Assembly (NCBI GenBank): GCA_937983065.1
Contig: CALKAL010000021.1
Span: 1-49,998 of the forward strand
Reading direction: 5' to 3'
DNA from: an uncultured Bacillaceae bacterium
Lineage (GTDB): Bacteria > Bacillota > Bacilli > Bacillales > Alkalibacillaceae
DNA: 49,998 nucleotides
In this document: piece by piece, positions 41,185-49,956 of the stretch
Layout of the letters: each line of letters begins with the position of its first letter
Numbering within the stretch: the stretch's first letter is position 1
Notes under the pieces: generated by a model
What the model was told of the DNA's origin: nothing
What the model saw: the letters and a program-made list of their open reading frames with translations, nothing else
Databases searched by the model: none
Position numbers and translations under genes: made by a program

Positions 41185-41457
41185 TTAAAAACTTCTAAGT
41201 TCTAATTCATTATCTTTCTCGGGTACTTTCTTTTGAAAAACCATATCGATATGTGGCTTATATGAAACATCGACTTTTTTCACAAAGTTTAAGCGCCGAA
41301 GTTGGTTAACCGCATCATCAACTTCATCCTGATCCACATATAATAATGAGTATTTTTGATTCTTTGATGTATATATTAAATGTCCGTACTTTCGTAAACG
41401 TTTAGCGTATTTATTATGTCTTAACCATACGATAATTCCTTGTCTTTTTGTAATCAT
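41185..41457 (-). CDS. ylbG: DUF2129-family protein YlbG
   Basis: 90-residue cytosolic protein of the YlbG family, restricted to Firmicutes and of unknown function. Conserved blocks are RQGIIVWLRHNKYAKRLRKYGH and LRRLNFVKKVDVSYKPHI. It lies 26 bp after ricF in the conserved ricF-ylbG pair. ATG at 41457. Confidence 0.93.
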   Translation of the reverse strand: MITKRQGIIVWLRHNKYAKRLRKYGHLIYTSKNQKYSLLYVDQDEVDDAVNQLRRLNFVKKVDVSYKPHIDMVFQKKVPEKDNELELRSF

Positions 41458-41483
41458 AGGTCGAACCTCATTTCATTGTTACT

Positions 41484-41930
41484 CTATGAAGCTTGACAAC
41501 CACATTGTCCACCACTACCACAACCGCAGCCAGATCCTGTATCTTTTAGCGCAAAGCCTTCTCTAGGCACTTTGATATTAGGGCTTATTGACAATGCAAT
41601 TATTTCAGAAATATCATCTAATAGTCCTTGTAGCTTCGTTTCTGATTGTTTATACGTTGCAACGGTATCATGCATATCTAAATCCCGCTTCAATGTACGA
41701 ACTTCTTTCATAATTGTCGTATAATCTGGATGATATCTACCAAAACGTTGTACATCTTCATAATTATCCTTCATCGCATTAAACTTTTTTAGAAGCTCAA
41801 TTGTTAAAGGATCCTCGTACATTATTTTCTTTTTTATATGATATGACTCAAAGTCTTCTGATTGTTTAACCATTTGACCTAATTTTTCGGCGTGCTCTAA
41901 TATTTCAACAACTTCCATATTACCAATCAC
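41484..41930 (-). CDS. ricF: RicF (YlbF), RicA-RicF-RicT complex subunit
   Basis: 148-residue helical protein. It is part of the RicAFT (YmcA-YlbF-YaaT) complex that carries iron-sulfur clusters, guides RNase Y mRNA processing, and is needed for competence, biofilm and sporulation. The core is YEDVQRFGRYHPDYTTI. The C-terminal cysteine cluster (C135, C137, C143, C145; CGCGSGGQCGC) fits the cluster-binding tail. The start is GTG at 41930 with GGAGG 7 nt upstream. It lies 53 bp after ylbD; the B. subtilis ylbE gene between them is missing. Confidence 0.95.
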   Translation of the reverse strand: MIGNMEVVEILEHAEKLGQMVKQSEDFESYHIKKKIMYEDPLTIELLKKFNAMKDNYEDVQRFGRYHPDYTTIMKEVRTLKRDLDMHDTVATYKQSETKLQGLLDDISEIIALSISPNIKVPREGFALKDTGSGCGCGSGGQCGCQAS

Positions 41931-41983
41931 TATACCACCTCCATATAAACATCATAACAAAAATTTGTTATGAAATCATCGTT

Positions 41984-42379
41984 TTAATAATATCTTCTTC
42001 TAAATGGATCTGGTGGTGGATAATTTTGTTCTTGTTGCGGTGGTGGATTGCTTTGGTTACCGAACATCTTTTTTAACTCATCGATTGTTTCCGATAATGA
42101 GCTAACATGCTTATTCACTTCATCAACATCAATTCGTGAAAATGTATCAGCGAATTTTTGAATCGTCTCGTTTATTTTTGTCGATCCTTTTGATTCGGAA
42201 GTGTTTTGTTCTTCTCGATATTTATCCCAAAAAGAATCCTCTTCACCTCGATCTCTCCAAATATTAAAGAGTTGCTGCCATGTGTAAGTTCCATCTTTTA
42301 CTGCTGATCTTAATTTCGGCATTGTTTCTACAAACGTTTTAAACTGTTGTACCTTTTCGGGTAATGGGAGCCTGCTCAC
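41984..42379 (-). CDS. ylbD: YlbD-family putative spore coat protein
   Basis: 131-residue hydrophilic protein with the family start KVQQFKTFVETMPKLRSAVKDGTYTWQQLFN. The C-terminus is rich in Pro, Gln and Tyr (QEQNYPPPDPFRRRYY), as in many coat proteins. The YlbD family is annotated as coat-associated from homology. The start is GTG at 42379 with GGGGTG as SD. It is the first gene of the ylbD-ricF-ylbG run on the minus strand. Confidence 0.85.
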   Translation of the reverse strand: MSRLPLPEKVQQFKTFVETMPKLRSAVKDGTYTWQQLFNIWRDRGEEDSFWDKYREEQNTSESKGSTKINETIQKFADTFSRIDVDEVNKHVSSLSETIDELKKMFGNQSNPPPQQEQNYPPPDPFRRRYY

Positions 42380-42511
42380 CTATATCACCCCTTTATAATC
42401 ATTCGTCTACATTATTATAATTTTCAAAGTAGAAAAAGGTTCTTTTAAAACGATTTTAATTTAATACTTTTGACTAATTTGTTACACATTAAAGATAAAT
42501 AGGAGAAATAA

Positions 42512-42540
42512 TTGATAAATTAGTCCTTTTCTAATATGAT
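42512..42540 (+). promoter_or_regulatory. Sigma-A promoter of yugN
   Basis: On the plus strand, TTGATA (42512-42517) and TATGAT (42535-42540) are 17 bp apart. They lie about 35 bp before the yugN start. Confidence 0.7.
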
Positions 42541-42575
42541 GAAATTAACAATACTAATGTTAGAGGTGAAAATGT

Positions 42576-42947
42576 ATGAAATTTGAAAACTATAATATTC
42601 AAGACACTGTTTTAGATCTCCAACCACTCACATATATTATGGAAAGTAATGGATTTGTGTTAGCTGGCCAATGGGATTATGAGCGTGTAACGTATGACTA
42701 TAAAATGAATTCGACTGAAAAAAACGTCACCTATTATTTAAGAGTGAGTGGATATGCGATTGAAGGAGATGTCGATACAGGAAAAGCGGTCATTAAGCTT
42801 TTAACACCGATTGTTGGAAAGCATTATTACCCTCACGGCGTTGAATATGGTGAAGATGAAATTCCAGATAACATTAAAGAAAAATGTGAACGAATTTTAA
42901 ATAATGTTTCTGAGGCACTAAGCCAATTTCAAGAGCAAAATGCATAA
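42576..42947 (+). CDS. yugN: YugN-like family protein
   Basis: 123-residue cytosolic protein of the YugN-like family (Firmicutes, function unknown). Typical blocks are GFVLAGQWDYERVTYDYK and TYYLRVSGYAIEGDVD, then KAVIKLLTPIVGKHYYPHGVEYGE. ATG at 42576, SD GAGGTG 6-7 nt upstream. It is a single-gene unit between ylbD and ctaG, where B. subtilis has ylbA-ylbC. Confidence 0.9.
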   Translation: MKFENYNIQDTVLDLQPLTYIMESNGFVLAGQWDYERVTYDYKMNSTEKNVTYYLRVSGYAIEGDVDTGKAVIKLLTPIVGKHYYPHGVEYGEDEIPDNIKEKCERILNNVSEALSQFQEQNA

Positions 42948-42965
42948 AAGTATCAATTAATAATA

Positions 42966-42997
42966 AAACTCGCGAGCTTCATTATAGCCGCGAGTTT
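42966..42997. terminator. Bidirectional terminator between yugN and ctaG
   Basis: A 9-bp stem AAACTCGCG/CGCGAGTTT with a 14-nt loop is followed by ATTTTATTTT on the plus strand. It lies between convergent genes. Confidence 0.8.
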
Positions 42998-43073
42998 ATT
43001 TTATTTTATAAAAAGAGAATGCCTTCAAAAATGACAACTAAAATATGTCGGTAAACGGCATCCTCAATCTTTC

Positions 43074-43982
43074 TTACTTGTATTGTGGAATAGCATTTTC
43101 ATCTGTTGGTATTGGATCGATTGCTGAATTTTCTTTCCTAAACCATCTTATAAAGATTCTTGCAATTAGAAATCCAAAAATGACCTCTTGTAAAACTTTC
43201 ATTAATATTCCTGCCCCTTGCTGGTCATGAAGTAAGGACATTTTCATGAAGATTTGTGGGCCACCTAAATTCATACCTTGTAAGACATCTGGTGGAATAC
43301 ATAATTCCATCGCCATCGCAAAGGCATCTGGTTCTGAATATGTTGCATAAAGCGGAGTTCCAGCAAAAATAATTAACGCACAAGCTGGTGTAATTAATAA
43401 GCTGTTACCGAATATATAAAATATTTTATATAACGGCGGAACCGTATCGCGCTCTTTTAATGGCGTAATTAAAGGCCACCACATAAAAATCGCTGCAAAG
43501 AAAATAAATAATGTAAAGAACCAATGGACGAACAATCCAGTTTTTGAAAAATCTAATACACCAGGTAAATGGTAAATTGAGAAAGATAAATTAAAAACTA
43601 AAATGGCAACGAGCGGATATGTTGCGAATTTCAAAAATTTACCGATGAATTTCATATTAAATAGCTTTCTCCACCATAATTCTGGAATCCCTTTAATAGT
43701 TAATGGGGCGATAATAAACCATAGAATAGCCATCGTTCCCATATGGGCTAGTAAACTAATGTGTGAAAGTAAGTATAGCGGTGATCCTTTAACAACATAA
43801 AAAAAGACAATCGCTGAATAAGCGAACACTTTCTGTTTTATCGGTGGTTCTTTTTCCAATCCTGTGACATGTTTTAATGGACCTGTAAATAAGTAATAAA
43901 GTAAACCTAATACGATCGTTACAAAAACGATTTCAGGCTTCCATAAAGCATGCACTCCAAATATCTGTATCTTATCCCACAT
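43074..43982 (-). CDS. ctaG: Cytochrome c oxidase assembly factor CtaG
   Basis: 302-residue membrane protein (about 7 helices) of the caa3-type CtaG family, needed to assemble functional cytochrome caa3 oxidase. Conserved stretches are KGSPLYLLSHISLLAHMGTMAILWF, FLKFATYPLVAILVFNLSFSIYH and LLITPACALIIFAGTPLYATYSEP. The frame opens at a GTG (43991) that is inside the SD GAGGTG. The ATG at 43982 is 8 nt from GAGG. The cta genes that precede it in B. subtilis are not here; an ABC transporter operon stands in their place. Confidence 0.95.
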   Translation of the reverse strand: MWDKIQIFGVHALWKPEIVFVTIVLGLLYYLFTGPLKHVTGLEKEPPIKQKVFAYSAIVFFYVVKGSPLYLLSHISLLAHMGTMAILWFIIAPLTIKGIPELWWRKLFNMKFIGKFLKFATYPLVAILVFNLSFSIYHLPGVLDFSKTGLFVHWFFTLFIFFAAIFMWWPLITPLKERDTVPPLYKIFYIFGNSLLITPACALIIFAGTPLYATYSEPDAFAMAMELCIPPDVLQGMNLGGPQIFMKMSLLHDQQGAGILMKVLQEVIFGFLIARIFIRWFRKENSAIDPIPTDENAIPQYK

Positions 43983-44099
43983 TTTCTTCACCTCAGTGAT
44001 AAAACAATTTGATATCTCTAGTATACAACATTGTACCCATAATCATCATTATTTTGAACGAACGTTAACGAAATTGTTGAATTTACGTGTGGAATAATA

Positions 44100-44156
44100 A
44101 ATCTCGAGCTAATCAACCATCTTAAAAAATATGAAAGATGATTGCTGCTCGAGATT
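44100..44156 (-). terminator. Terminator-like hairpin after the peptide transporter operon
   Basis: A 10-bp perfect stem AATCTCGAGC/GCTCGAGATT contains a second inner stem (CATCTT with AAGATG). On the minus strand it is followed by a moderately T-rich sequence. It lies 30 bp past the last permease gene. Confidence 0.7.
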
Positions 44157-44185
44157 GTTTAAATATTTATTTGGTTTTTCAAGGA

Positions 44186-45091
44186 TTAGTTTTTCATTTT
44201 CGGATCTAATGCGTCTCTTAATCCATCCCCCATTAAATTAAAGCCTAACACGACTAGCATGATTGAGATCCCTGGAAAAATTAATGTCCACGGAGCTAAC
44301 TGGATAAAATCGCGTGCATCAGATAACATTTTCCCCCATTCAGGTGTTGGGGATGTCGCTCCTAAACCCAAAAATCCTAAAGCGGCCGCTTCTAAAATCG
44401 CTGTACCAAAACCTAAAGTTGCTTGAACGATAATCGGAGCCGTGCTATTTGGTAAAACATGATGAAAAATGATTCGTCCGTTTTTCATCCCTTGTGCTTT
44501 TGCAGCTAATACGAATTCTTCTTCTCTTAAACTAATCACCTTTGAACGTACTAGTCGACCGAATATCGGAATATTAACGATAGCAATTGCTATTAAAGCG
44601 TTTTGCAATGATTGACCTAATATAGCGACAATTGCAATCGCTAATAAAATACTAGGAAAAGCTAAAAGTATATCAAAAATTCTAGAAATGAGCATATCTA
44701 TCCATCTACCATAATAGCCAGCGATAATTCCTAAAAACGTTCCAAAAATTAAAGCACCTGTTACGGCAAAAAATCCGACGAGCAATGAAATCCGGGCACC
44801 GTAAGCAATTCGTGTAAAAATATCCCGCCCTAAATCATCTGTACCAAACCAATGCTCCGCTGACGGTGGCTGCAATCGATTAGAAAGTACTTGATCATCG
44901 ATACCAGAGGACGTTAACAAAGGGGCAAATATCGCAATTAATATGAAGACTAGAATAATAATAAATCCCGTAATCGCTAATCGATTCTTTCTCAACCGTC
45001 TCATCGTATCACGAAAGGGTGAGATCGTTGACATGTCTTCATCATGTTGTAAATTTTTATTTGATACTTCTATTTTTCGACTCGTTTGCAA
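44186..45091 (-). CDS. Peptide ABC transporter permease (DppC/AppC type)
   Basis: 301-residue inner-membrane permease with six helices. The N-terminal OppC-type segment (FRDTMRRLRKNRLAITGFIIILVF, about 26-49) precedes the BPD transporter domain. The EAA loop lies near AAKAQGMKNGRIIFHHVLPNS and the C-terminus contains FNLMGDGLRDALDPK. It pairs with the permease encoded just upstream. The start is TTG at 45091 with GGGGGTG as SD. It is last in the operon, 11 bp after its partner. Confidence 0.93.
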   Translation of the reverse strand: MQTSRKIEVSNKNLQHDEDMSTISPFRDTMRRLRKNRLAITGFIIILVFILIAIFAPLLTSSGIDDQVLSNRLQPPSAEHWFGTDDLGRDIFTRIAYGARISLLVGFFAVTGALIFGTFLGIIAGYYGRWIDMLISRIFDILLAFPSILLAIAIVAILGQSLQNALIAIAIVNIPIFGRLVRSKVISLREEEFVLAAKAQGMKNGRIIFHHVLPNSTAPIIVQATLGFGTAILEAAALGFLGLGATSPTPEWGKMLSDARDFIQLAPWTLIFPGISIMLVVLGFNLMGDGLRDALDPKMKN

Positions 45092-45102
45092 AATGACACC
45101 CC

Positions 45103-46104
45103 CTAGTATTTAATTCTCGGATCGATGTAAGCATAAATTAAATCAACAACGAGATTAATAATAACGAAGAGAAACGCGATGACTAAGATACCAGATTGGA
45201 TGACTGGATAATCTCGATATGATATCGCATCATAAACGTATCGTCCGATTCCTGGCCAGGCGAAGATTGTTTCAGTTAATATCGCTCCACCGAGTAAAAC
45301 CCCTGTCTGTAAGCCAATGACCGTTAAGACTGGAATCGATGCATTTTTCAACGCATGTTTATAAATAACTAAAAATTGCCCCGAGCCTTTCGCACGAATC
45401 GTTCGAATATAATCTGAATTCATAACTTCAAGCATGCTCGAGCGTGTCATTCTAGCAATGATTGCCATCGGTATAGTACCTAAGGCGATACTCGGTAATA
45501 TTAAATGTTTTAAAACCGTTTTTAAGTGACCCCAATCCATATGTAAAATGGAATCTAAAACGTAAAAATGAGTGATGGCGTCTATAGGGTTTCTACTATC
45601 TTGTCTCCCGTTTGAGGGTAGCCATCCTAATTCTTGTGCAAATACCCACTGTTCCATTAATGCTAACCAGAAGACGGGCATCGAAACACCAATTAATGCG
45701 ATAGCCATGGCTAAAAAATCAAACCAAGAATTTTGTTTCCACGCACTTAAAATTCCTGCATTCACACCGATGACGATTGCAAAAATCATCGCAAAAAACG
45801 TCAACTCTGCAGTAGCTGCTAGACGTGGACCAATTTCGGAACTAATGCTAGCTCTCGTTCTTAATGACGACCCTAAATCACCTTGCACTAATCCTTTTAC
45901 ATATTCACCATATTGAATGTAAATCGGCTCATTCAAACCTAATGCTTCTTCCATATCTCTAATATTTTGCTCTGTTGCTGACTCACCTAAAATAGTTTGA
46001 GCTGGATTTCCTGGTATTAAATATATGATGGCAAATGTAATAATCGTCATTCCAAAAAGAACAGGTATTAACATTACTAATCGGCGCATCGTATAGGCTA
46101 GCAT
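45103..46104 (-). CDS. Peptide ABC transporter permease (DppB/AppB type)
   Basis: 333-residue permease with six helices. The family start YTMRRLVMLIPVLFGMTIITF is followed by PGNPAQTILGESAT and the EAA loop YIRTIRAKGSGQFLVIYKHALKN. GAILTETIFAWPGIGRYVYDA follows. The frame opens 21 codons earlier (46167), in the oppA-oppB gap. The ATG at 46104 has a GGGGGTG SD at 5-nt spacing and starts at the conserved N-terminus. Confidence 0.93.
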   Translation of the reverse strand: MLAYTMRRLVMLIPVLFGMTIITFAIIYLIPGNPAQTILGESATEQNIRDMEEALGLNEPIYIQYGEYVKGLVQGDLGSSLRTRASISSEIGPRLAATAELTFFAMIFAIVIGVNAGILSAWKQNSWFDFLAMAIALIGVSMPVFWLALMEQWVFAQELGWLPSNGRQDSRNPIDAITHFYVLDSILHMDWGHLKTVLKHLILPSIALGTIPMAIIARMTRSSMLEVMNSDYIRTIRAKGSGQFLVIYKHALKNASIPVLTVIGLQTGVLLGGAILTETIFAWPGIGRYVYDAISYRDYPVIQSGILVIAFLFVIINLVVDLIYAYIDPRIKY

Positions 46105-46140
46105 TATTTCACCCCCAAAATTTCGTAATATGAAAGAGGA

Positions 46141-46160
46141 TAGTAGAGGTGACTCTACTA
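46141..46160 (-). promoter_or_regulatory. Intercistronic stem-loop after the binding-protein gene
   Basis: TAGTAGAG/CTCTACTA forms an 8-bp stem with a 4-nt loop between the binding-protein stop and the next permease start. There is no T run. Such hairpins typically protect the upstream mRNA and help the cell make more binding protein than permease (inference). Confidence 0.6.
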
Positions 46161-46177
46161 CCCCCATTTTTCAAAAA

Positions 46178-47860
46178 TTATTCAACAATGTCTACTTCAG
46201 CGAGAGATTCGCTCGTAGATGGATGAGGAACGTAATTTTGCACACGATTGCTTGCAGCTAACACAGGTGTTGAGTGAACTAAAACGACCATTGGTGCTTC
46301 ATCGCGAATAATAGCCTGTGCTTGCATATATAAATCCGCTCGTTCATCTTGATCTACAGCAATTTTTGCAGCATCGAGCAATTCATCAACTTCTGGATGA
46401 CTGAAAAAAGTATTGTTACTTCCACCAATACCACTCGTATGGAGTAAACTACCTAAGAAGTAGTCAGGATCCCCATTCGTTCCAGACCATCCGAGCATGA
46501 ACATCTCTTGCTCCCCATTTTCCACTTTTTCTAAATAAGGTGCCCATTCTTCACGATGAATCGTTGCTTCAATACCAATTTGTGCTAAGTTATTTCTTAC
46601 AATTTCAGCTACCGTTTCAGGATCTGGCATATACGGTCTTGCAACAGGCATCGTCCAAAGCTCTATCTCAAAGCCATCTGCATAGCCTGCTTCTTCTAAC
46701 AATTCTCTTGCCAAATCTAAATTGTACTCAAATGACTCCACCTCATCGTTATAGCCTAAATAGCCTGGAGGTAATGGATTGACTGCTGGAATCGCATATC
46801 CAGCATAAAGCGCATCAGCAATCGCTTCACGGTCAATCGCGTGGTTAATAGCTTGTCGTACTAACTTATTATCCATCGGTTCTTTTTCCGTTTGAAACCC
46901 AAGATATCCGAAATTATTCGCTGCTCGTGTGTATAAAGTTAAATCTGGATCATCTTCAACGCCTTGTGCATCATCAGGATTTAAACCATCCATAATGTCG
47001 ATATCTCCTGAACGTAACGCAATTAATCGCGCGGCATTTTCAGGAATGACTTCAAAAATCACTCGGTCAACTACCGGTAAACCGTCCTTCCAATAATCAT
47101 CGAATTTTTCTAAAACAATCGCTTCATCTCGAGTCCAGCTAACGAATTTAAACGGTCCTGTTCCAACAGGGTTTTCATTAATTTCAGGACCATATTCTTC
47201 AAGGGCTGCTGGTGATGTAATTGCAAAGTAACTCATTCCCATGTTCTGTAAAAAGAAACCTAATGGGGTGTTTAATTGGAAAACGATCGTATGCTCATCT
47301 TCTACGATAATCTCATCGATAACATGACCATCATCGCCTTTATAACCACCAAACATCGTTCCATACATGGAGTAGACGTAGCCATCATCTTTAAAAGAAA
47401 ATTCATGTTCAGGGTCCGCCCAACGTTCAAAGTTTATTTTTACCGCTTCCGCATTGAAGTCTGTTCCGTCATGGAATTTAACGCCTTCCTCTAAATAAAA
47501 TGTGTACGTTAACCCATCGTCACTCACTTCCCAATCATGGGCAAGCCCAGCTTTAAGATCAAAGGACTCTTTGTCAAACTCGAGCAATGATTCATAAATT
47601 TGCTTCGTTACTCTTGAGGACTCACCATCTGTCGTACTACCAAAATCTAAGCTTTCTGAGTCGCCACCCCTAGCAAAAACTAATACTTTCTCGCCTCCGT
47701 CAGTGTCCCCTGTTGTATCATCATCTGTATCTGTGTCTTGTTCTTCTGATGAATCATCATCAGGATCTTGCTCTTCAGATGAACCATTATCGCCACCGCA
47801 TGCTGCTAAAATTAATAGCCCAATCAACATGAAGATAAAGAATGGAAAAAGTTTTTTCAT
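46178..47860 (-). CDS. Peptide-binding lipoprotein of ABC transporter (DppA/AppA type, SBP family 5)
   Basis: 560-residue extracellular solute-binding lipoprotein. The signal peptide ends in a lipobox LAAC with Cys 21. A striking acidic, Ser/Thr-rich linker (about 25-57, mostly D, E, S, T) precedes the SBP_bac_5 fold. Motifs include VTKQIYESLLEFD, LEEGVKFHDGTDFNAEAV and NPVGTGPFKFVSW. RPYMPDPETVAEIVRNNL is like the dipeptide-binding subgroup. The ligand cannot be fixed by sequence. ATG at 47860, SD AAGGGGG. It lies 48 bp after the second ATPase gene. Confidence 0.93.
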   Translation of the reverse strand: MKKLFPFFIFMLIGLLILAACGGDNGSSEEQDPDDDSSEEQDTDTDDDTTGDTDGGEKVLVFARGGDSESLDFGSTTDGESSRVTKQIYESLLEFDKESFDLKAGLAHDWEVSDDGLTYTFYLEEGVKFHDGTDFNAEAVKINFERWADPEHEFSFKDDGYVYSMYGTMFGGYKGDDGHVIDEIIVEDEHTIVFQLNTPLGFFLQNMGMSYFAITSPAALEEYGPEINENPVGTGPFKFVSWTRDEAIVLEKFDDYWKDGLPVVDRVIFEVIPENAARLIALRSGDIDIMDGLNPDDAQGVEDDPDLTLYTRAANNFGYLGFQTEKEPMDNKLVRQAINHAIDREAIADALYAGYAIPAVNPLPPGYLGYNDEVESFEYNLDLARELLEEAGYADGFEIELWTMPVARPYMPDPETVAEIVRNNLAQIGIEATIHREEWAPYLEKVENGEQEMFMLGWSGTNGDPDYFLGSLLHTSGIGGSNNTFFSHPEVDELLDAAKIAVDQDERADLYMQAQAIIRDEAPMVVLVHSTPVLAASNRVQNYVPHPSTSESLAEVDIVE

Positions 47861-47908
47861 TCTTCCTATATCCCCCTTAAACTTTAAATTTTTATAAAAA
47901 ACATTCCG

Positions 47909-48895
47909 TTACTCATCCTGATACAGATGGCAAGCAACGTTATGTTCTTCATCGACTTTTTGCAAACTAGGCCGTACTTCCTTACAAATGTCCATCGCCA
48001 TCGGACACCTTGTATGAAAAGCGCAACCAGTTGGCGGGTTTTCGGGACTAGGCACATCCCCTTCTAAAATGATTCGATCTCTTTTAATATCTGGATCAGT
48101 CGTCGGTACGGCAGAGAGTAATGCTTGAGTATAAGGGTGCTTCGGATTTTCATATAACTGATCATTCGGTGCTAATTCAACCAGTCGTCCTAAATACATG
48201 ACACCAATTCGGTCACTAATATGTTTAACGACACTTAAATCATGGGCGATAAAAATGTACGTTAACTGAAACTTCTCTCGCAAATCTTTCATTAAATTTA
48301 ATATTTGTGATTGGACGGATACATCTAATGCAGATACAGGTTCATCACAAATAATTAATTTCGGATGGTTAGCTAATGCACGAGCAATTCCAATTCTTTG
48401 TCGTTGTCCTCCACTAAACTGATGAGGATATCTCGAAGCATGATCTTTTCTTAATCCAACAATTTCAAGTAATTCCTTCACTCTTTCCTTCCGCTTTTTA
48501 GCATCATTCATCCCATGTACTAAAAGGGGCTCACTAATGATTTTCTCAACCGTATGTCTCGGATTAAGGGATGCATACGGATCTTGAAATATAATTTGCA
48601 TATCTCGTCTAAGCTGCCTCATTTTTTCATCGCTAACTTTTGAAATATCTTCACCTTCGAATAAAATCTCGCCTTCTGTCGGTTCAATTAAACGAAGGAT
48701 TGCTTTACCTGTCGTTGATTTTCCACAGCCTGATTCACCGACAATACCTAATATTTCACCTTTGTTGACAGAAAAAGAGACATCATCAACGGCTTTTATT
48801 TCGCCAATTTTCCGACCAAATATTCCACCGTTAACATCAAAATACTTTTTTAACCGATTGACTTTGAGGATTGGGGCTTCAGTTTGAGTTGACAT
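47909..48895 (-). CDS. Peptide ABC transporter ATP-binding protein (OppF/AppF type)
   Basis: 328-residue ATPase. The Walker A is GIVGESGCGKSTTG and the signature is FSGGQRQRIGIARAL. Walker B is LIICDEPVSALDV. The C-terminal oligopeptide extension has the cysteines of GCAFHTRCPMAMDIC, typical of OppF/DppF. The frame opens 18 codons earlier. The ATG at 48895 has a GGGGGG SD. It overlaps the end of the upstream ATPase gene by 17 nt. Confidence 0.94.
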   Translation of the reverse strand: MSTQTEAPILKVNRLKKYFDVNGGIFGRKIGEIKAVDDVSFSVNKGEILGIVGESGCGKSTTGKAILRLIEPTEGEILFEGEDISKVSDEKMRQLRRDMQIIFQDPYASLNPRHTVEKIISEPLLVHGMNDAKKRKERVKELLEIVGLRKDHASRYPHQFSGGQRQRIGIARALANHPKLIICDEPVSALDVSVQSQILNLMKDLREKFQLTYIFIAHDLSVVKHISDRIGVMYLGRLVELAPNDQLYENPKHPYTQALLSAVPTTDPDIKRDRIILEGDVPSPENPPTGCAFHTRCPMAMDICKEVRPSLQKVDEEHNVACHLYQDE

Positions 48896-49877
48896 ATTCA
48901 ACCCCCCTATCGTCATATAAAAAACATCTCGCTTTTCGATTAGAATCAATTGTTATATGTTCAGGGTTTTCTTGAAAACATCGGTCAAAAGCAAATTCAC
49001 AACGCGAAGCAAAACGACACCCTTGAGTATTTAACTTAGGCTTCATAACTGTGCCAGGGATGGAATACAAAATATCCTCTTTTTTATCAATCTTAGGTAG
49101 CGATTTAATTAACCCTTTCGTATACGGGTGCTTCGGATCCTTCAAAATTTCTCGTACGGTTCCTTCTTCAACGATTTGGCCAGAGTACATGACGATGACC
49201 CGATCGCACATCTCAGCAACAACTCCTAAATCGTGGGTAATTAAAAGAATCGCCGTTCCTATTTCTTCGTTTAATTGACGCATTAAATCAAGAATTTGCG
49301 CCTGAATCGTAACATCTAATGCCGTTGTCGGTTCATCAGCAATCAAAATATCTGGATCACATGACATCGCCATCGCAATCATTACCCGTTGTCTCATCCC
49401 GCCAGATAGCTGATGGGGATATTCATCTATAATAGAATCCGCTCGAGGAATCCCTACTTTATCAAGCATCTGAATAGCTTTCAAACGGGCTTCTTTTTTA
49501 TTCATTTTTTGATGTAATCGAATGGCTTCAATCATTTGATTGCCAATCGTAAATAGTGGATCTAAAGAAGTCATCGGTTCTTGAAAAATCATTGCAATCT
49601 CATTTCCACGAACCTGTTTCATTTGTTTTTCAGATTGTTTAGCTAAATCTTTATCACCAAAAAGAATTTCTCCTTTAACGATTTTACCTGGAGGCTTTGG
49701 AATGAGTTGCATAATCGATAAAGATGTCACACTTTTTCCACAGCCTGATTCACCGACAATTCCTAACACTTCACCTTTATGTAATTTAAAACTAACCCCT
49801 TCAACTGCAGGGACTTCTCCATCATCTGTATTAAAATACGTGTGTAAATCGTTTATCTCTAGCACAGCTTCTTTCAA
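48879..49877 (-). CDS. Peptide ABC transporter ATP-binding protein (OppD/AppD type)
   Basis: 332-residue ATPase. The Walker A is GIVGESGCGKSVTS and the signature is LSGGMRQRVMIAMAM. Walker B is ILIADEPTTALDV, and the C-terminal extension has GCRFASRCEFAFDRC. It is the first gene of the operon. The order ATPase-ATPase-SBP-permease-permease is that of B. subtilis appDFABC. The start is TTG at 49877 with GGAGG 9 nt upstream. A consensus promoter lies about 50 bp further up. Confidence 0.94.
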   Translation of the reverse strand: MKEAVLEINDLHTYFNTDDGEVPAVEGVSFKLHKGEVLGIVGESGCGKSVTSLSIMQLIPKPPGKIVKGEILFGDKDLAKQSEKQMKQVRGNEIAMIFQEPMTSLDPLFTIGNQMIEAIRLHQKMNKKEARLKAIQMLDKVGIPRADSIIDEYPHQLSGGMRQRVMIAMAMSCDPDILIADEPTTALDVTIQAQILDLMRQLNEEIGTAILLITHDLGVVAEMCDRVIVMYSGQIVEEGTVREILKDPKHPYTKGLIKSLPKIDKKEDILYSIPGTVMKPKLNTQGCRFASRCEFAFDRCFQENPEHITIDSNRKARCFLYDDRGVEYVNSN

Positions 49878-49927
49878 TTCAACGAACCTCCGTCCTTAAA
49901 ATCTTCAGATATATGATTGTTTATAGA

Positions 49928-49956
49928 ATTATAAGACTATTCAAATAGGTTGTCAA
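49928..49956 (-). promoter_or_regulatory. Consensus sigma-A promoter of the peptide transporter operon
   Basis: On the minus strand, TTGACA (49951-49956) and TATAAT (49928-49933) are exactly 17 bp apart, a full consensus promoter. The spacer holds the dyad CTATT-TG-AATAG, a possible operator. Confidence 0.88.
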
